From Glutamicibacter nicotianae (GTDB lineage: Bacteria; Actinomycetota; Actinomycetes; Actinomycetales; Micrococcaceae), in contig NZ_BJNE01000022.1 of NCBI RefSeq assembly GCF_006539525.1, positions 1 to 37,766 of the forward strand: 37,766 bases of DNA, in the 5' to 3' direction. Below the pieces are notes generated by a model. That model saw only the letters and a list, made by a program, of their open reading frames with translations. It made no database searches and was not told the origin of the DNA. Shown one piece after another: positions 31,577 through 37,766 of the stretch; within the stretch, counting starts at the first letter, position 1, and each line of letters starts with the position of its first letter. The position numbers and the translations under genes were made by a program.

Positions 31577-32253
31577 CCCGCATATTGATCGTTGAGGACG
31601 AGGAGTCGCTCTCAGACCCGCTGTCCTTCCTGCTCGAACGCGAAGGCTTCGAAGTCCGGATCGCCGACGACGGCCTGAAGGCAGTCACCGAGTTCGAACG
31701 CCACGGCGCAGACCTGGTGCTGCTGGACCTGATGCTTCCGGGCCAGCCGGGCACCGAGGTGATCCGCCAGATCCGCCTGAACAGCCAGGTCCCGGTCATC
31801 ATGCTCACGGCGAAGGACTCGGAGATCGACAAGGTGGTGGGCCTGGAACTCGGTGCGGACGACTACGTCACCAAGCCGTATTCCTCCCGCGAACTGCTGG
31901 CCCGCATCCGCGCCGTGCTGCGACGCCAGGGCGAAGGCGAGGAGCTGATCAGCAACGTGGTCACTGCCGGTCCGGTGCGCATGGACGTCGAACGCCATGT
32001 GGTTTCGGTCGACAACACCGAGGTGTCCATGCCGCTGAAGGAATTCGAACTGCTGGAAATGCTGCTGCGCAATGCCGGCCGCGTGCTCACCCGCGGACAG
32101 CTGATCGACCGCGTCTGGGGCAGCGACTATGTGGGCGACACCAAGACCCTGGATGTGCACGTCAAGCGCCTGCGTTCCAAGATCGAGGTTGACCCGGCAG
32201 TCCCCGAACGCCTGGTGACCGTGCGCGGACTGGGTTACAAGTTCGTGGTCTAA
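31573..32253 (+). CDS. regX3: Response regulator RegX3
   Basis: The 226-aa OmpR/PhoB-type regulator has a receiver domain with phosphoacceptor Asp52 (VLLDLMLPG), acidic pocket EDEES near residues 8-12 and Lys in VTKPYSS, followed by a C-terminal winged-helix domain (LKEFELLEMLLRNAGRVLTR, VHVKRLRSKIE). It would bind the PHO-box repeat at 30273-30290 and activate phosphate uptake genes. It overlaps senX3 by 4 nt and ends before a strong terminator. Confidence 0.95.
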   Translation: MTRILIVEDEESLSDPLSFLLEREGFEVRIADDGLKAVTEFERHGADLVLLDLMLPGQPGTEVIRQIRLNSQVPVIMLTAKDSEIDKVVGLELGADDYVTKPYSSRELLARIRAVLRRQGEGEELISNVVTAGPVRMDVERHVVSVDNTEVSMPLKEFELLEMLLRNAGRVLTRGQLIDRVWGSDYVGDTKTLDVHVKRLRSKIEVDPAVPERLVTVRGLGYKFVV

Positions 32254-32274
32254 GGCCAAATAGACCGGATACGG

Positions 32275-32320
32275 CAGCAGCCCCGGACAGAATCACTGAT
32301 TCTGTCCGGGGCTGCTGTTT
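32275..32320 (+). terminator. Terminator of senX3-regX3
   Basis: The stem CAGCAGCCCCGGACAGAAT (32275-32293) pairs with the arm ending at 32317 and is followed by TTTCGG. It also faces the convergent lipoprotein gene. Confidence 0.9.
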
Positions 32321-32333
32321 CGGCTTGCGGAGC

Positions 32334-32873
32334 CTAGTGGCCCGAAGTCGAGTGGGTCTCTTCCGGAGTCAGGTGCTCGGTGACCGACTCATCGGCACCG
32401 CCCGGTACGAAGTCGCGGTATTCGGCCAGGGTGCCATCGACTACTGGAACGCTGAATTCCACGTTCTCGCCGGCAACGGTGAAGACCGAAGGTGCGTGCT
32501 GGCCAGCAGGGATGCCCAAGTTCTTGATGATCTGCTCGTTCTTGTCATCTTCAAGCTTGATAGTGCCATCGGCAGGAACCTGGATGGAGACAGGTGCAGT
32601 GTTCTCGGCCTTGACCGACAGGGTCAGCGCGGAATCGCCGGCGTTGATTACGGAGCCGATCAGGCGGGCTTCAGTGTCGTCGCTGTTGGTGACGAACATC
32701 AGGTTGCGGACCTTGGCGTCTGCGACATCGACGTTGACGCCATCGCTGGCGGCGTAGTCCATGTTGGTGGCCTGCTCGTTGATGGCGCCACAGCTGGTGA
32801 CACCGAATGCCAGGGCAGCCACAGCGAGGGACGCGGCGATGCGACGTCCAGCGGTCATGCGTGCGGTGATCAC
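32334..32873 (-). CDS. LpqE-like lipoprotein
   Basis: The 179-aa exported lipoprotein has a signal peptide with Arg-rich start and lipobox VTSC (Cys28). The mature part alternates strand-like segments (VRNLMFVTN, ARLIGSVINAGDSALTLSV, VSIQVPADG, VEFSVPVV), consistent with the small beta-sandwich of LpqE/PCuAC-type proteins. Its position divergent to carD matches mycobacterial lpqE. It is His-rich at the C-terminus (HLTPEETHSTSGH). GTG 32873 is the chosen start because GAGGAG lies 8 nt upstream. Function is not established; metal or copper handling is a guess from the fold and histidines. Confidence 0.8.
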   Translation of the reverse strand: MITARMTAGRRIAASLAVAALAFGVTSCGAINEQATNMDYAASDGVNVDVADAKVRNLMFVTNSDDTEARLIGSVINAGDSALTLSVKAENTAPVSIQVPADGTIKLEDDKNEQIIKNLGIPAGQHAPSVFTVAGENVEFSVPVVDGTLAEYRDFVPGGADESVTEHLTPEETHSTSGH

Positions 32874-33227
32874 GACACTAACTCCTCGGTGAGAATAATG
32901 AGTTGCTTCGGGTTCGTGGCCGGTTGAATCGGCTGCACCTGGGGCAGGGGCAGCTGCGAAAAGGACCACGATTACCTCTAAGCCTAGCTGTTTTTCACGC
33001 AAAGACGCGATTTAGCGACGTGCAACACACGCTTTTCGACAAGTTGTAGACAACCGTCGCTGGGAAAGGGGGTGGTGTGCAATCGACTGCCTTATCTTCT
33101 TCATAGCATGTTTCTCTTGCAAGTGGAAGAGGCAATTCCGCATGAATTCGCGGTTATATGGGGCACAGTCGCAAGGCCATGAATAGCAAACATGGTAGAC
33201 TAGAACGTGGGAAAGGGGTTTATCCAC
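32874..33227. other. Divergent region between the LpqE-like gene and carD
   Basis: These 354 bp contain the lipoprotein gene's ribosome binding site and a minus-strand TAGGCT box near 32970-32980, AT-rich stretches around 33090-33160 and the carD -10 box at 33196-33201. I see no gene in it. Possible short dyads (for example CCGC-N7-CGCGG near 33138) are too weak to call. Confidence 0.5.
33196..33201 (+). promoter_or_regulatory. carD promoter -10 box
   Basis: TAGACT lies 26 nt before the carD ATG and would start transcription near the GTGGGAAAGGGG that holds the ribosome binding site. No good -35 is visible. Confidence 0.5.
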
Positions 33228-33713
33228 ATGGTTTTTGAGGTTGGCGAGACTGTTGTCTACCCGCACCACGGTGCCGCAATGATCGAAGAGATCAAGATGC
33301 GCAAGATCAAGGGCGAAGAGAAAATGTATCTCAAGCTCAAGGTGGCTCAGGGCGACCTGACCATTGAGGTTCCAGCCGAGAACGTTGATCTTGTTGGCGT
33401 ACGTGACGTGGTAGGTCAGGAAGGCTTGGACCATGTGTTCGATGTCCTTCGTGCTGAATTTACCGAAGAGCCGACCAACTGGTCGCGCCGCTACAAGGCA
33501 AATGTCGAGAAGCTCGCTTCCGGCGATGTCATCAAGGTTGCAGAAGTAGTTCGCGACCTGTGGCGCCGAGAAAACGACCGTGGTCTGTCGGCAGGCGAAA
33601 AGCGCATGCTGGCCAAGGCTCGCCAGGTATTGATCAGTGAATTGGCCTTGGCCAAGGATCTGGACGAGGCCAAGGCGGAAGGCCTCTTGGACGAGGTTCT
33701 GGCTTCGGCCTAA
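33228..33713 (+). CDS. carD: RNA polymerase-binding transcription factor CarD
   Basis: The 161-aa protein has the N-terminal RNA polymerase interaction domain ([20 protein letters not shown]) and a C-terminal helical DNA-binding domain with the conserved Trp in [11 protein letters not shown], which stabilises open promoter complexes. CarD is essential in mycobacteria and acts at rRNA and other promoters. The start ATG 33228 gives the family N-terminus; AAGGGG is about 10 nt upstream. It is followed by a strong terminator, so it is separate from ispDF. Confidence 0.97.
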   Translation: MVFEVGETVVYPHHGAAMIEEIKMRKIKGEEKMYLKLKVAQGDLTIEVPAENVDLVGVRDVVGQEGLDHVFDVLRAEFTEEPTNWSRRYKANVEKLASGDVIKVAEVVRDLWRRENDRGLSAGEKRMLAKARQVLISELALAKDLDEAKAEGLLDEVLASA

Positions 33714-33733
33714 CCCAGTTCCGGTAACGCATC

Positions 33734-33767
33734 GCCGTGAAACGCTCCCAAGCGTTTCACGGCTTTT
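33734..33767 (+). terminator. Terminator of carD
   Basis: The 13-bp stem GCCGTGAAACGCT (33734-33746 with 33751-33763) is followed directly by TTTT. Confidence 0.93.
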
Positions 33768-33817
33768 GGCGTTAAAGCAGCCGAATCAGGATGACGAGGC
33801 ACGATAAGCTGGGCGCT

Positions 33818-35059
33818 GTGAAGCAAAGCGAAGCGCAAAATTCAAGCCTGATCCTGGTTGCGGCCGGTATGGGAACCCGTCTTGGCGCAGGAATTCCCAA
33901 GGCGATGGTTCAGGTGGCCGGGAAGTCCCTGGCAGAACATGCAGTGGACCGGATCCTCGGGATTGGGCAGATCACCGAAATCATTGTGGTGACCCCGCCG
34001 AAGGACGAGCGCCTGGCCGCAGCCATGGCCCAGTACGGGGAACGGGTCCGTACCGTGCCCGGTGGTGCAAGCCGCGCCGCGTCGGTTCGCGCCGGACTGG
34101 CCGTCGCCAGTTCAGAGGCCGCGAATATCCTGGTCCATGACGCAGCCCGCGCTTTCGCCCCGGCCGAGCTGCATGAAAGGGTGCTGCACGCCCTGGCCGA
34201 TGAGCAGTGCAGCGCGGTGATTCCGGCATTGGACGTCACCGACACCATCTGCGTGGTCCAGCCCGATGCCTCCGGCGAGCACGAGATCATCAAGGAAACC
34301 CCGGCGCGTTCCACCCTGCGCGCGGTGCAGACCCCGCAGGGCTTTGACGCGGCGCTGCTGCGCGCGGCGCACGCCCGGCTGGATTCCTGCACCGAAGCCG
34401 AACTGGAGCTGGTCACCGATGACGCGTCGATCGTGCGGGCTTTCGGCGCCGAAGTCCAGGTGCTGCCCGGATCGCAGCAAGCACTGAAGGTCACCTACCC
34501 CGAAGACCTCGACGCCGCCGGCAAGCTCGCGGCAAGCCACCTGGCCAGCAACCCCAGTGCAAAGGAAGAAGCCATGATCCTGCCACGAGTCGGCAACGGC
34601 ATTGATGTCCACGCGGTCAGCGACGACCCGGCCCGCGAAATGTGGCTGGCAGGACTGCACTTCCCGGACGACATCGGGCTGTCCGGCCACTCCGACGGCG
34701 ACGCGGTAGCGCACGCTGCCTGCGATGCGCTGTTCTCCGCAGCGGGCATAGGCGATCTGGGCACGCACTTCGGGGTGGACCGCCCGGAATTCGCCGGGGC
34801 CAGCGGTGTGAGCCTGATTGCAGAAGCCGCCCGCCTGGTGCGCGAGGCAGGATTCGAGATCGGCAATGTCTCGGTGCAGTTCGTCGGCCGCCGCCCGCGC
34901 TTCGCCGCGCGCCGCGAAGAGGCCAACGCGGTGCTGAGCGCGGCGATCGGCGCCCCAGTCAGCGTCATTGCGACTACCAGCGACGGACTGGGGTACGAGG
35001 GGGAGGGCAAGGGCGTGACCGCCTATGCCACCGCACTGGTCTATCCGGTTTCGCACTAG
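33818..35059 (+). CDS. ispDF: Fused IspD-IspF enzyme
   Basis: The 413-aa protein joins two non-consecutive enzymes of the MEP isoprenoid pathway. Residues 1-235 are IspD (CTP:MEP cytidylyltransferase; [16 protein letters not shown] with Arg21 and Lys28, [19 protein letters not shown]). Residues 253-413 are IspF (MECDP synthase; metal ligands Asp263, His265 and His299 in GIDVHAV and SDGDAVAHA). The linker [10 protein letters not shown] is short. GTG 33818 follows TAAGCT (33805-33810) by 7 nt; an in-frame ATG at 33791 lies upstream of that box. An internal ATG at 34574 has its own ribosome binding site and would yield free IspF. Confidence 0.93.
   Translation: MKQSEAQNSSLILVAAGMGTRLGAGIPKAMVQVAGKSLAEHAVDRILGIGQITEIIVVTPPKDERLAAAMAQYGERVRTVPGGASRAASVRAGLAVASSEAANILVHDAARAFAPAELHERVLHALADEQCSAVIPALDVTDTICVVQPDASGEHEIIKETPARSTLRAVQTPQGFDAALLRAAHARLDSCTEAELELVTDDASIVRAFGAEVQVLPGSQQALKVTYPEDLDAAGKLAASHLASNPSAKEEAMILPRVGNGIDVHAVSDDPAREMWLAGLHFPDDIGLSGHSDGDAVAHAACDALFSAAGIGDLGTHFGVDRPEFAGASGVSLIAEAARLVREAGFEIGNVSVQFVGRRPRFAARREEANAVLSAAIGAPVSVIATTSDGLGYEGEGKGVTAYATALVYPVSH
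34562..34576 (+). promoter_or_regulatory. Internal ribosome binding site and start for IspF
   Basis: AAGGAAG (34562-34568) precedes ATG 34574 by 5 nt, exactly at the IspD-IspF junction. This could allow separate translation of IspF, or be a relic of two overlapping genes. Confidence 0.5.
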
Positions 35060-35145
35060 GCCCGTCGGCGCTGCCGCGGGCTTAGCTCATCGAGAGCGTC
35101 ACAAGTGAAGCACAAAGGGTGCATCCATCGGATAACCTTAAAGGC

Positions 35146-36597
35146 GTGAGCCTGCGATTCTATGACACCAAAACAGCATCCGTACGCGACTTCCAGCCAT
35201 TGGCGGAAGGCGAAGTCAAGCTGTACTACTGCGGCGCCACCGTGCAGGGCATGCCGCACGTGGGCCATGTTCGCAGTGCCATCGTCTTCGACATCCTGGT
35301 GCGCTGGCTCGAATACCGGGGCTTGGCCGTCACCACCGTCCGCAACGTCACGGACATCGATGACAAGATCCTGGAAAAGTCGGCGAAGTCCTTCGCCGCG
35401 GACTTCGAAGCCGATGCCCATTACAAGCCGCGCGAAGAATGGTTCGCCCTGGCGTACCGCTTCGAGCAGGAATTCTCGCTTGCCTACGAGGCGCTAGGCG
35501 TGCGCCGGCCGACCTATGAGCCGCGCGCGACCGGGCACATCACCGAAATGCATGAGCTGATCGAGCAGCTCATCGACCGAGGCCACGCCTACCCGGCAGC
35601 CGACAGCTCTGGTGATGTCTACTTCGATGTGCGCTCCTATGAGCAGTACGGTGCATTGACCCGCCAGAAGGTCGACGACATGCAGGATGCCCCGGATTCG
35701 GATCCGCGCGGCAAGAGGGACCCACGCGACTTCGCGCTCTGGAAGGGGCACAAGGATACCGATCCGCTGACCGCGTCCTGGCCCAGCCCCTGGGGACGCG
35801 GCCGCCCGGGCTGGCACCTCGAGTGCTCGGCGATGGCCGGCAAATACCTGGGCAGCGCATTCGACATCCACGGCGGCGGACTGGATCTGCGCTTCCCGCA
35901 CCACGAGAACGAGATGGCCCAGTCCAATGCTGCAGGCCACGGCTTCGCCAACTACTGGATGCACAACGGCATGGTCACCTACGAGGGTGAGAAGATGTCC
36001 AAGTCCATCGGCAACACCATCTCTCCGGAGGAAATGCTAGCGCTGGCCGATGCCCGCGTGGTGCGCTACTTCCTGGGCCAGGCGCACTACCGTTCGATGC
36101 TCGACTACCGCCCGGACTCGCTGACCGAGGCCGGGGCAGCGGTGGAACGCGTGGATACCTTCATCTCCAATGCGCGCTACCGCATGGGTGCCGCCGCCGA
36201 GGCGATCGCAGCCACCGCGGTGCCGGAAGCCTTCGGCACCGCGATGGATGATGACCTGAACGTTCCCATGGCCCTGGCTGCACTGCATGAAACCGTGCGG
36301 CTGGGCAACGCTTCCCTGGACCAGCGTGATGACGCTGCCGCCGCCAAGGCCCTGGGCCAGGTCCTGGCCATGACCCAGGTGCTGGGCCTGGATGATGCTG
36401 GCAGCAATGAAGGGTCGGATTCTTCCGCAGAGCACGAGGCCCTGGACCAGCTGATCCAGGCGCAGCTGGCCGAACGCGCCGAAGCGCGGGCAGCCAAGGA
36501 CTGGGCGCGCTCCGATGCGATCCGCGATGCACTGGCATCCGCCGGGATTACCGTGGTGGATTCGGCCGATGGCGCCCGCTGGACCCTGGACTACTAG
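35146..36597 (+). CDS. cysS: Cysteinyl-tRNA synthetase
   Basis: The 483-aa class I synthetase attaches cysteine to tRNA-Cys. The HIGH-type motif is HVGH (38-41), KMSKS is intact in YEGEKMSKSIGN, and the zinc ligands include Cys29 (YYCGAT), the Cys of ECSAM and the His pair of FPHHENE. GTG 35146 gives the typical LRFYDT start; TAACCT (35133-35138) ends 7 nt upstream. An earlier GTG at 35119 is in frame but would place the promoter inside the gene. ispDF lies 86 bp upstream and rlmB 51 bp downstream. Confidence 0.97.
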   Translation: MSLRFYDTKTASVRDFQPLAEGEVKLYYCGATVQGMPHVGHVRSAIVFDILVRWLEYRGLAVTTVRNVTDIDDKILEKSAKSFAADFEADAHYKPREEWFALAYRFEQEFSLAYEALGVRRPTYEPRATGHITEMHELIEQLIDRGHAYPAADSSGDVYFDVRSYEQYGALTRQKVDDMQDAPDSDPRGKRDPRDFALWKGHKDTDPLTASWPSPWGRGRPGWHLECSAMAGKYLGSAFDIHGGGLDLRFPHHENEMAQSNAAGHGFANYWMHNGMVTYEGEKMSKSIGNTISPEEMLALADARVVRYFLGQAHYRSMLDYRPDSLTEAGAAVERVDTFISNARYRMGAAAEAIAATAVPEAFGTAMDDDLNVPMALAALHETVRLGNASLDQRDDAAAAKALGQVLAMTQVLGLDDAGSNEGSDSSAEHEALDQLIQAQLAERAEARAAKDWARSDAIRDALASAGITVVDSADGARWTLDY

Positions 36598-36648
36598 TCG
36601 CGAATCAGCGCGACGCCAACGAACTCAAAAACCAAAGGACAATTACCA

Positions 36649-37596
36649 ATGAGCAAAAAGGGCCCAACCAAGGGTAGTGGTGGCAAGGGACGTCGATCCC
36701 TCGAGGGCAAGGGCCCGACCCCTAAGGCAGAGGACCGCCCGTACCACAAGGCGTACCGTGCCAAGCAGCTTTCCGAGCGCTCGGCTGCCAAGCGCAGCGC
36801 CGGCCGCCGTACCGAACGCATCAAGGTCAACGCCGAATTCGTCACCGGACGCAACTCCGTCGTCGAGGCACTGCGCGCCGGGATCCCTGCCAAGGCGCTG
36901 CATGTTGCCATCCGCATCGACGTCGATGACCGTGTCCGCGAATCCCTGAAGCTGGCTGCCGAGCATGGCATCCCGCTGATGGAGGCATCCAAGCCTGAGC
37001 TGGACCGCATGACCGATGACGCGATCCACCAGGGCCTGGCCCTGCAGATCCCGCCATACGAGTACAAGGACGCAGTCCAGCTGGCTACCAAGACCATCAA
37101 GGACTTCGACAAGGGCTACACCAAGACCCAGCCCCTGTTCCTGGCACTGGATGGCATCACCGACCCGCGTAACCTGGGCGCGATTGTCCGTTCGGCATCG
37201 GCCTTCGGCGCAGACGGCGTGATCATTCCAGAACGCCGCAGCGTCGGCATGACCGCCTCGGCATGGAAGACCAGCGCCGGTGCAGCGGTCCGCGTACCTG
37301 TTGCCAAGTGCAGCAACCTGACCAGCGCGCTGAAGGAAATCAAGGCTGCCGGCATCTTCGTGATCGGCCTCGACGCCGGTGGCGATATGCAGCTGCCGAA
37401 CTTCGAATTGGCAACCGGCCCGCTGTGCATCGTGGTTGGTTCCGAGGGCAAGGGCCTGTCCCGTCTGGTTCGCGAAAACTGCGACGCCATCGTTTCGATT
37501 CCAATCAACTCGGCAATGGAATCGCTGAACGCTTCGATGGCTGTCGGCATCTCGCTCTACGAGGTATCGCGTTTGCGTGCCGAGAAGGCGAAGTAG
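36649..37596 (+). CDS. rlmB: 23S rRNA (guanosine-2'-O-)-methyltransferase RlmB
   Basis: The 315-aa SpoU-family enzyme methylates the 2'-O of a guanosine in 23S rRNA. The substrate-binding domain (about 65-135) is followed by the trefoil-knot SPOUT domain with motif 1 LDGITDPRNLGAIVRSA, motif 2 VVGSEGKGLS and motif 3 INSAMESLNASMAVGISLYE. The first 60 residues are a very basic Lys/Gly/Arg-rich extension, probably an RNA-binding tail. AAAGGAC precedes ATG 36649. It follows cysS, as in mycobacteria. Confidence 0.95.
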   Translation: MSKKGPTKGSGGKGRRSLEGKGPTPKAEDRPYHKAYRAKQLSERSAAKRSAGRRTERIKVNAEFVTGRNSVVEALRAGIPAKALHVAIRIDVDDRVRESLKLAAEHGIPLMEASKPELDRMTDDAIHQGLALQIPPYEYKDAVQLATKTIKDFDKGYTKTQPLFLALDGITDPRNLGAIVRSASAFGADGVIIPERRSVGMTASAWKTSAGAAVRVPVAKCSNLTSALKEIKAAGIFVIGLDAGGDMQLPNFELATGPLCIVVGSEGKGLSRLVRENCDAIVSIPINSAMESLNASMAVGISLYEVSRLRAEKAK

Positions 37597-37611
37597 CTTC
37601 CAAGCACCATA

Positions 37612-37649
37612 AGTGGACCATAACTTGCCAAGGCAAGTTATGGTCCACT
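37612..37649 (+). terminator. Long palindromic hairpin after rlmB
   Basis: Two 18-nt arms (37612-37629 and 37632-37649) are exactly complementary with only AA between them. It lies 16 nt past the stop and should end transcription, but the following GTCGTTAAGG lacks a U tract. From 37650 to 37766 I see a weak 7-bp dyad (37673-37692) and no gene. Confidence 0.7.
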
Positions 37650-37766
37650 GTCGTTAAGGTGATCCGCTTCATAACAACGAATTTCCGTTGTTTCAGCCGC
37701 TATTCATCTTGGAATGCTGAGGATCGGCATGATTCCGGGGGTTTTAGCCCGCAAGTTCTGGAAACA

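Overview
The window is a continuous piece of high-GC actinobacterial chromosome, most likely from the Micrococcaceae (Arthrobacter/Glutamicibacter type). The evidence is the GTP-dependent PEP carboxykinase, CarD, DUF4193 and DUF2516 proteins, the PhoU/SenX3-RegX3 phosphate module, the lpqE-carD-ispD-ispF-cysS-rlmB order known from mycobacteria, many GTG starts, and many TANNNT boxes only 6-7 nt before a start codon (leaderless mRNAs). The genus is inferred. There is no rRNA, CRISPR array, prophage or intact insertion sequence. Gene density is high and most genes look like core housekeeping genes.

Layout. 1-961: two near-identical tRNA-Arg(ACG)+terminator cassettes flank a GNAT acetyltransferase gene. 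1279-4886: pckG, then a PadR regulator translationally coupled to an alpha/beta hydrolase. 4954-8717 (minus strand): phosphomannomutase manB with a small acidic protein, then nsrR and its target hmp (nitric-oxide dioxygenase) with a clear NsrR-type operator. 8894-11959: a RecQ-family helicase with a phosphoribosyltransferase-like C-terminus, followed by a membrane-anchored protein with three L7/L12-like helical units. 11960-12914: a 955-bp stretch without a convincing gene but with a dyad, a promoter-like box and two strong hairpins (candidate small RNA). 12915-17365: two tRNA-Ser genes around a prolyl oligopeptidase and a divergent FAD/NAD(P)-binding protein. 17416-22411: quinone oxidoreductase, cstA with its YbdD/YjiX partner, a small unknown protein and an aldo/keto reductase. 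22611-26131 (minus strand): tmk-holB-TAP-family lipoprotein hydrolase, ending in tRNA-Thr(CGT). 26279-29199: a trans-sulfuration PLP enzyme, a DUF2516 membrane protein, gpmA and a DUF4193 zinc-ribbon protein. 29481-32253: phoU divergent from senX3-regX3 with a PHO-box-like repeat between them. 32334-37596: LpqE-like lipoprotein divergent from carD, then a fused ispDF, cysS and rlmB.

Themes. Central carbon metabolism is represented by pckG, gpmA and cstA; the pckG promoter region and the nsrR-hmp gap both carry a GTGA-N6-TCAC motif of the CRP/GlxR type. Stress sensing is represented by NsrR/Hmp and the phosphate two-component system. Translation is represented by five tRNAs, CysS, RlmB and the acetyltransferase embedded between tRNA genes. 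The least explained parts are the triple-unit L7/L12-like protein, the RecQ-PRTase architecture, the candidate RNA at 12546-12661, and the internal ribosome binding site inside the fused ispDF.
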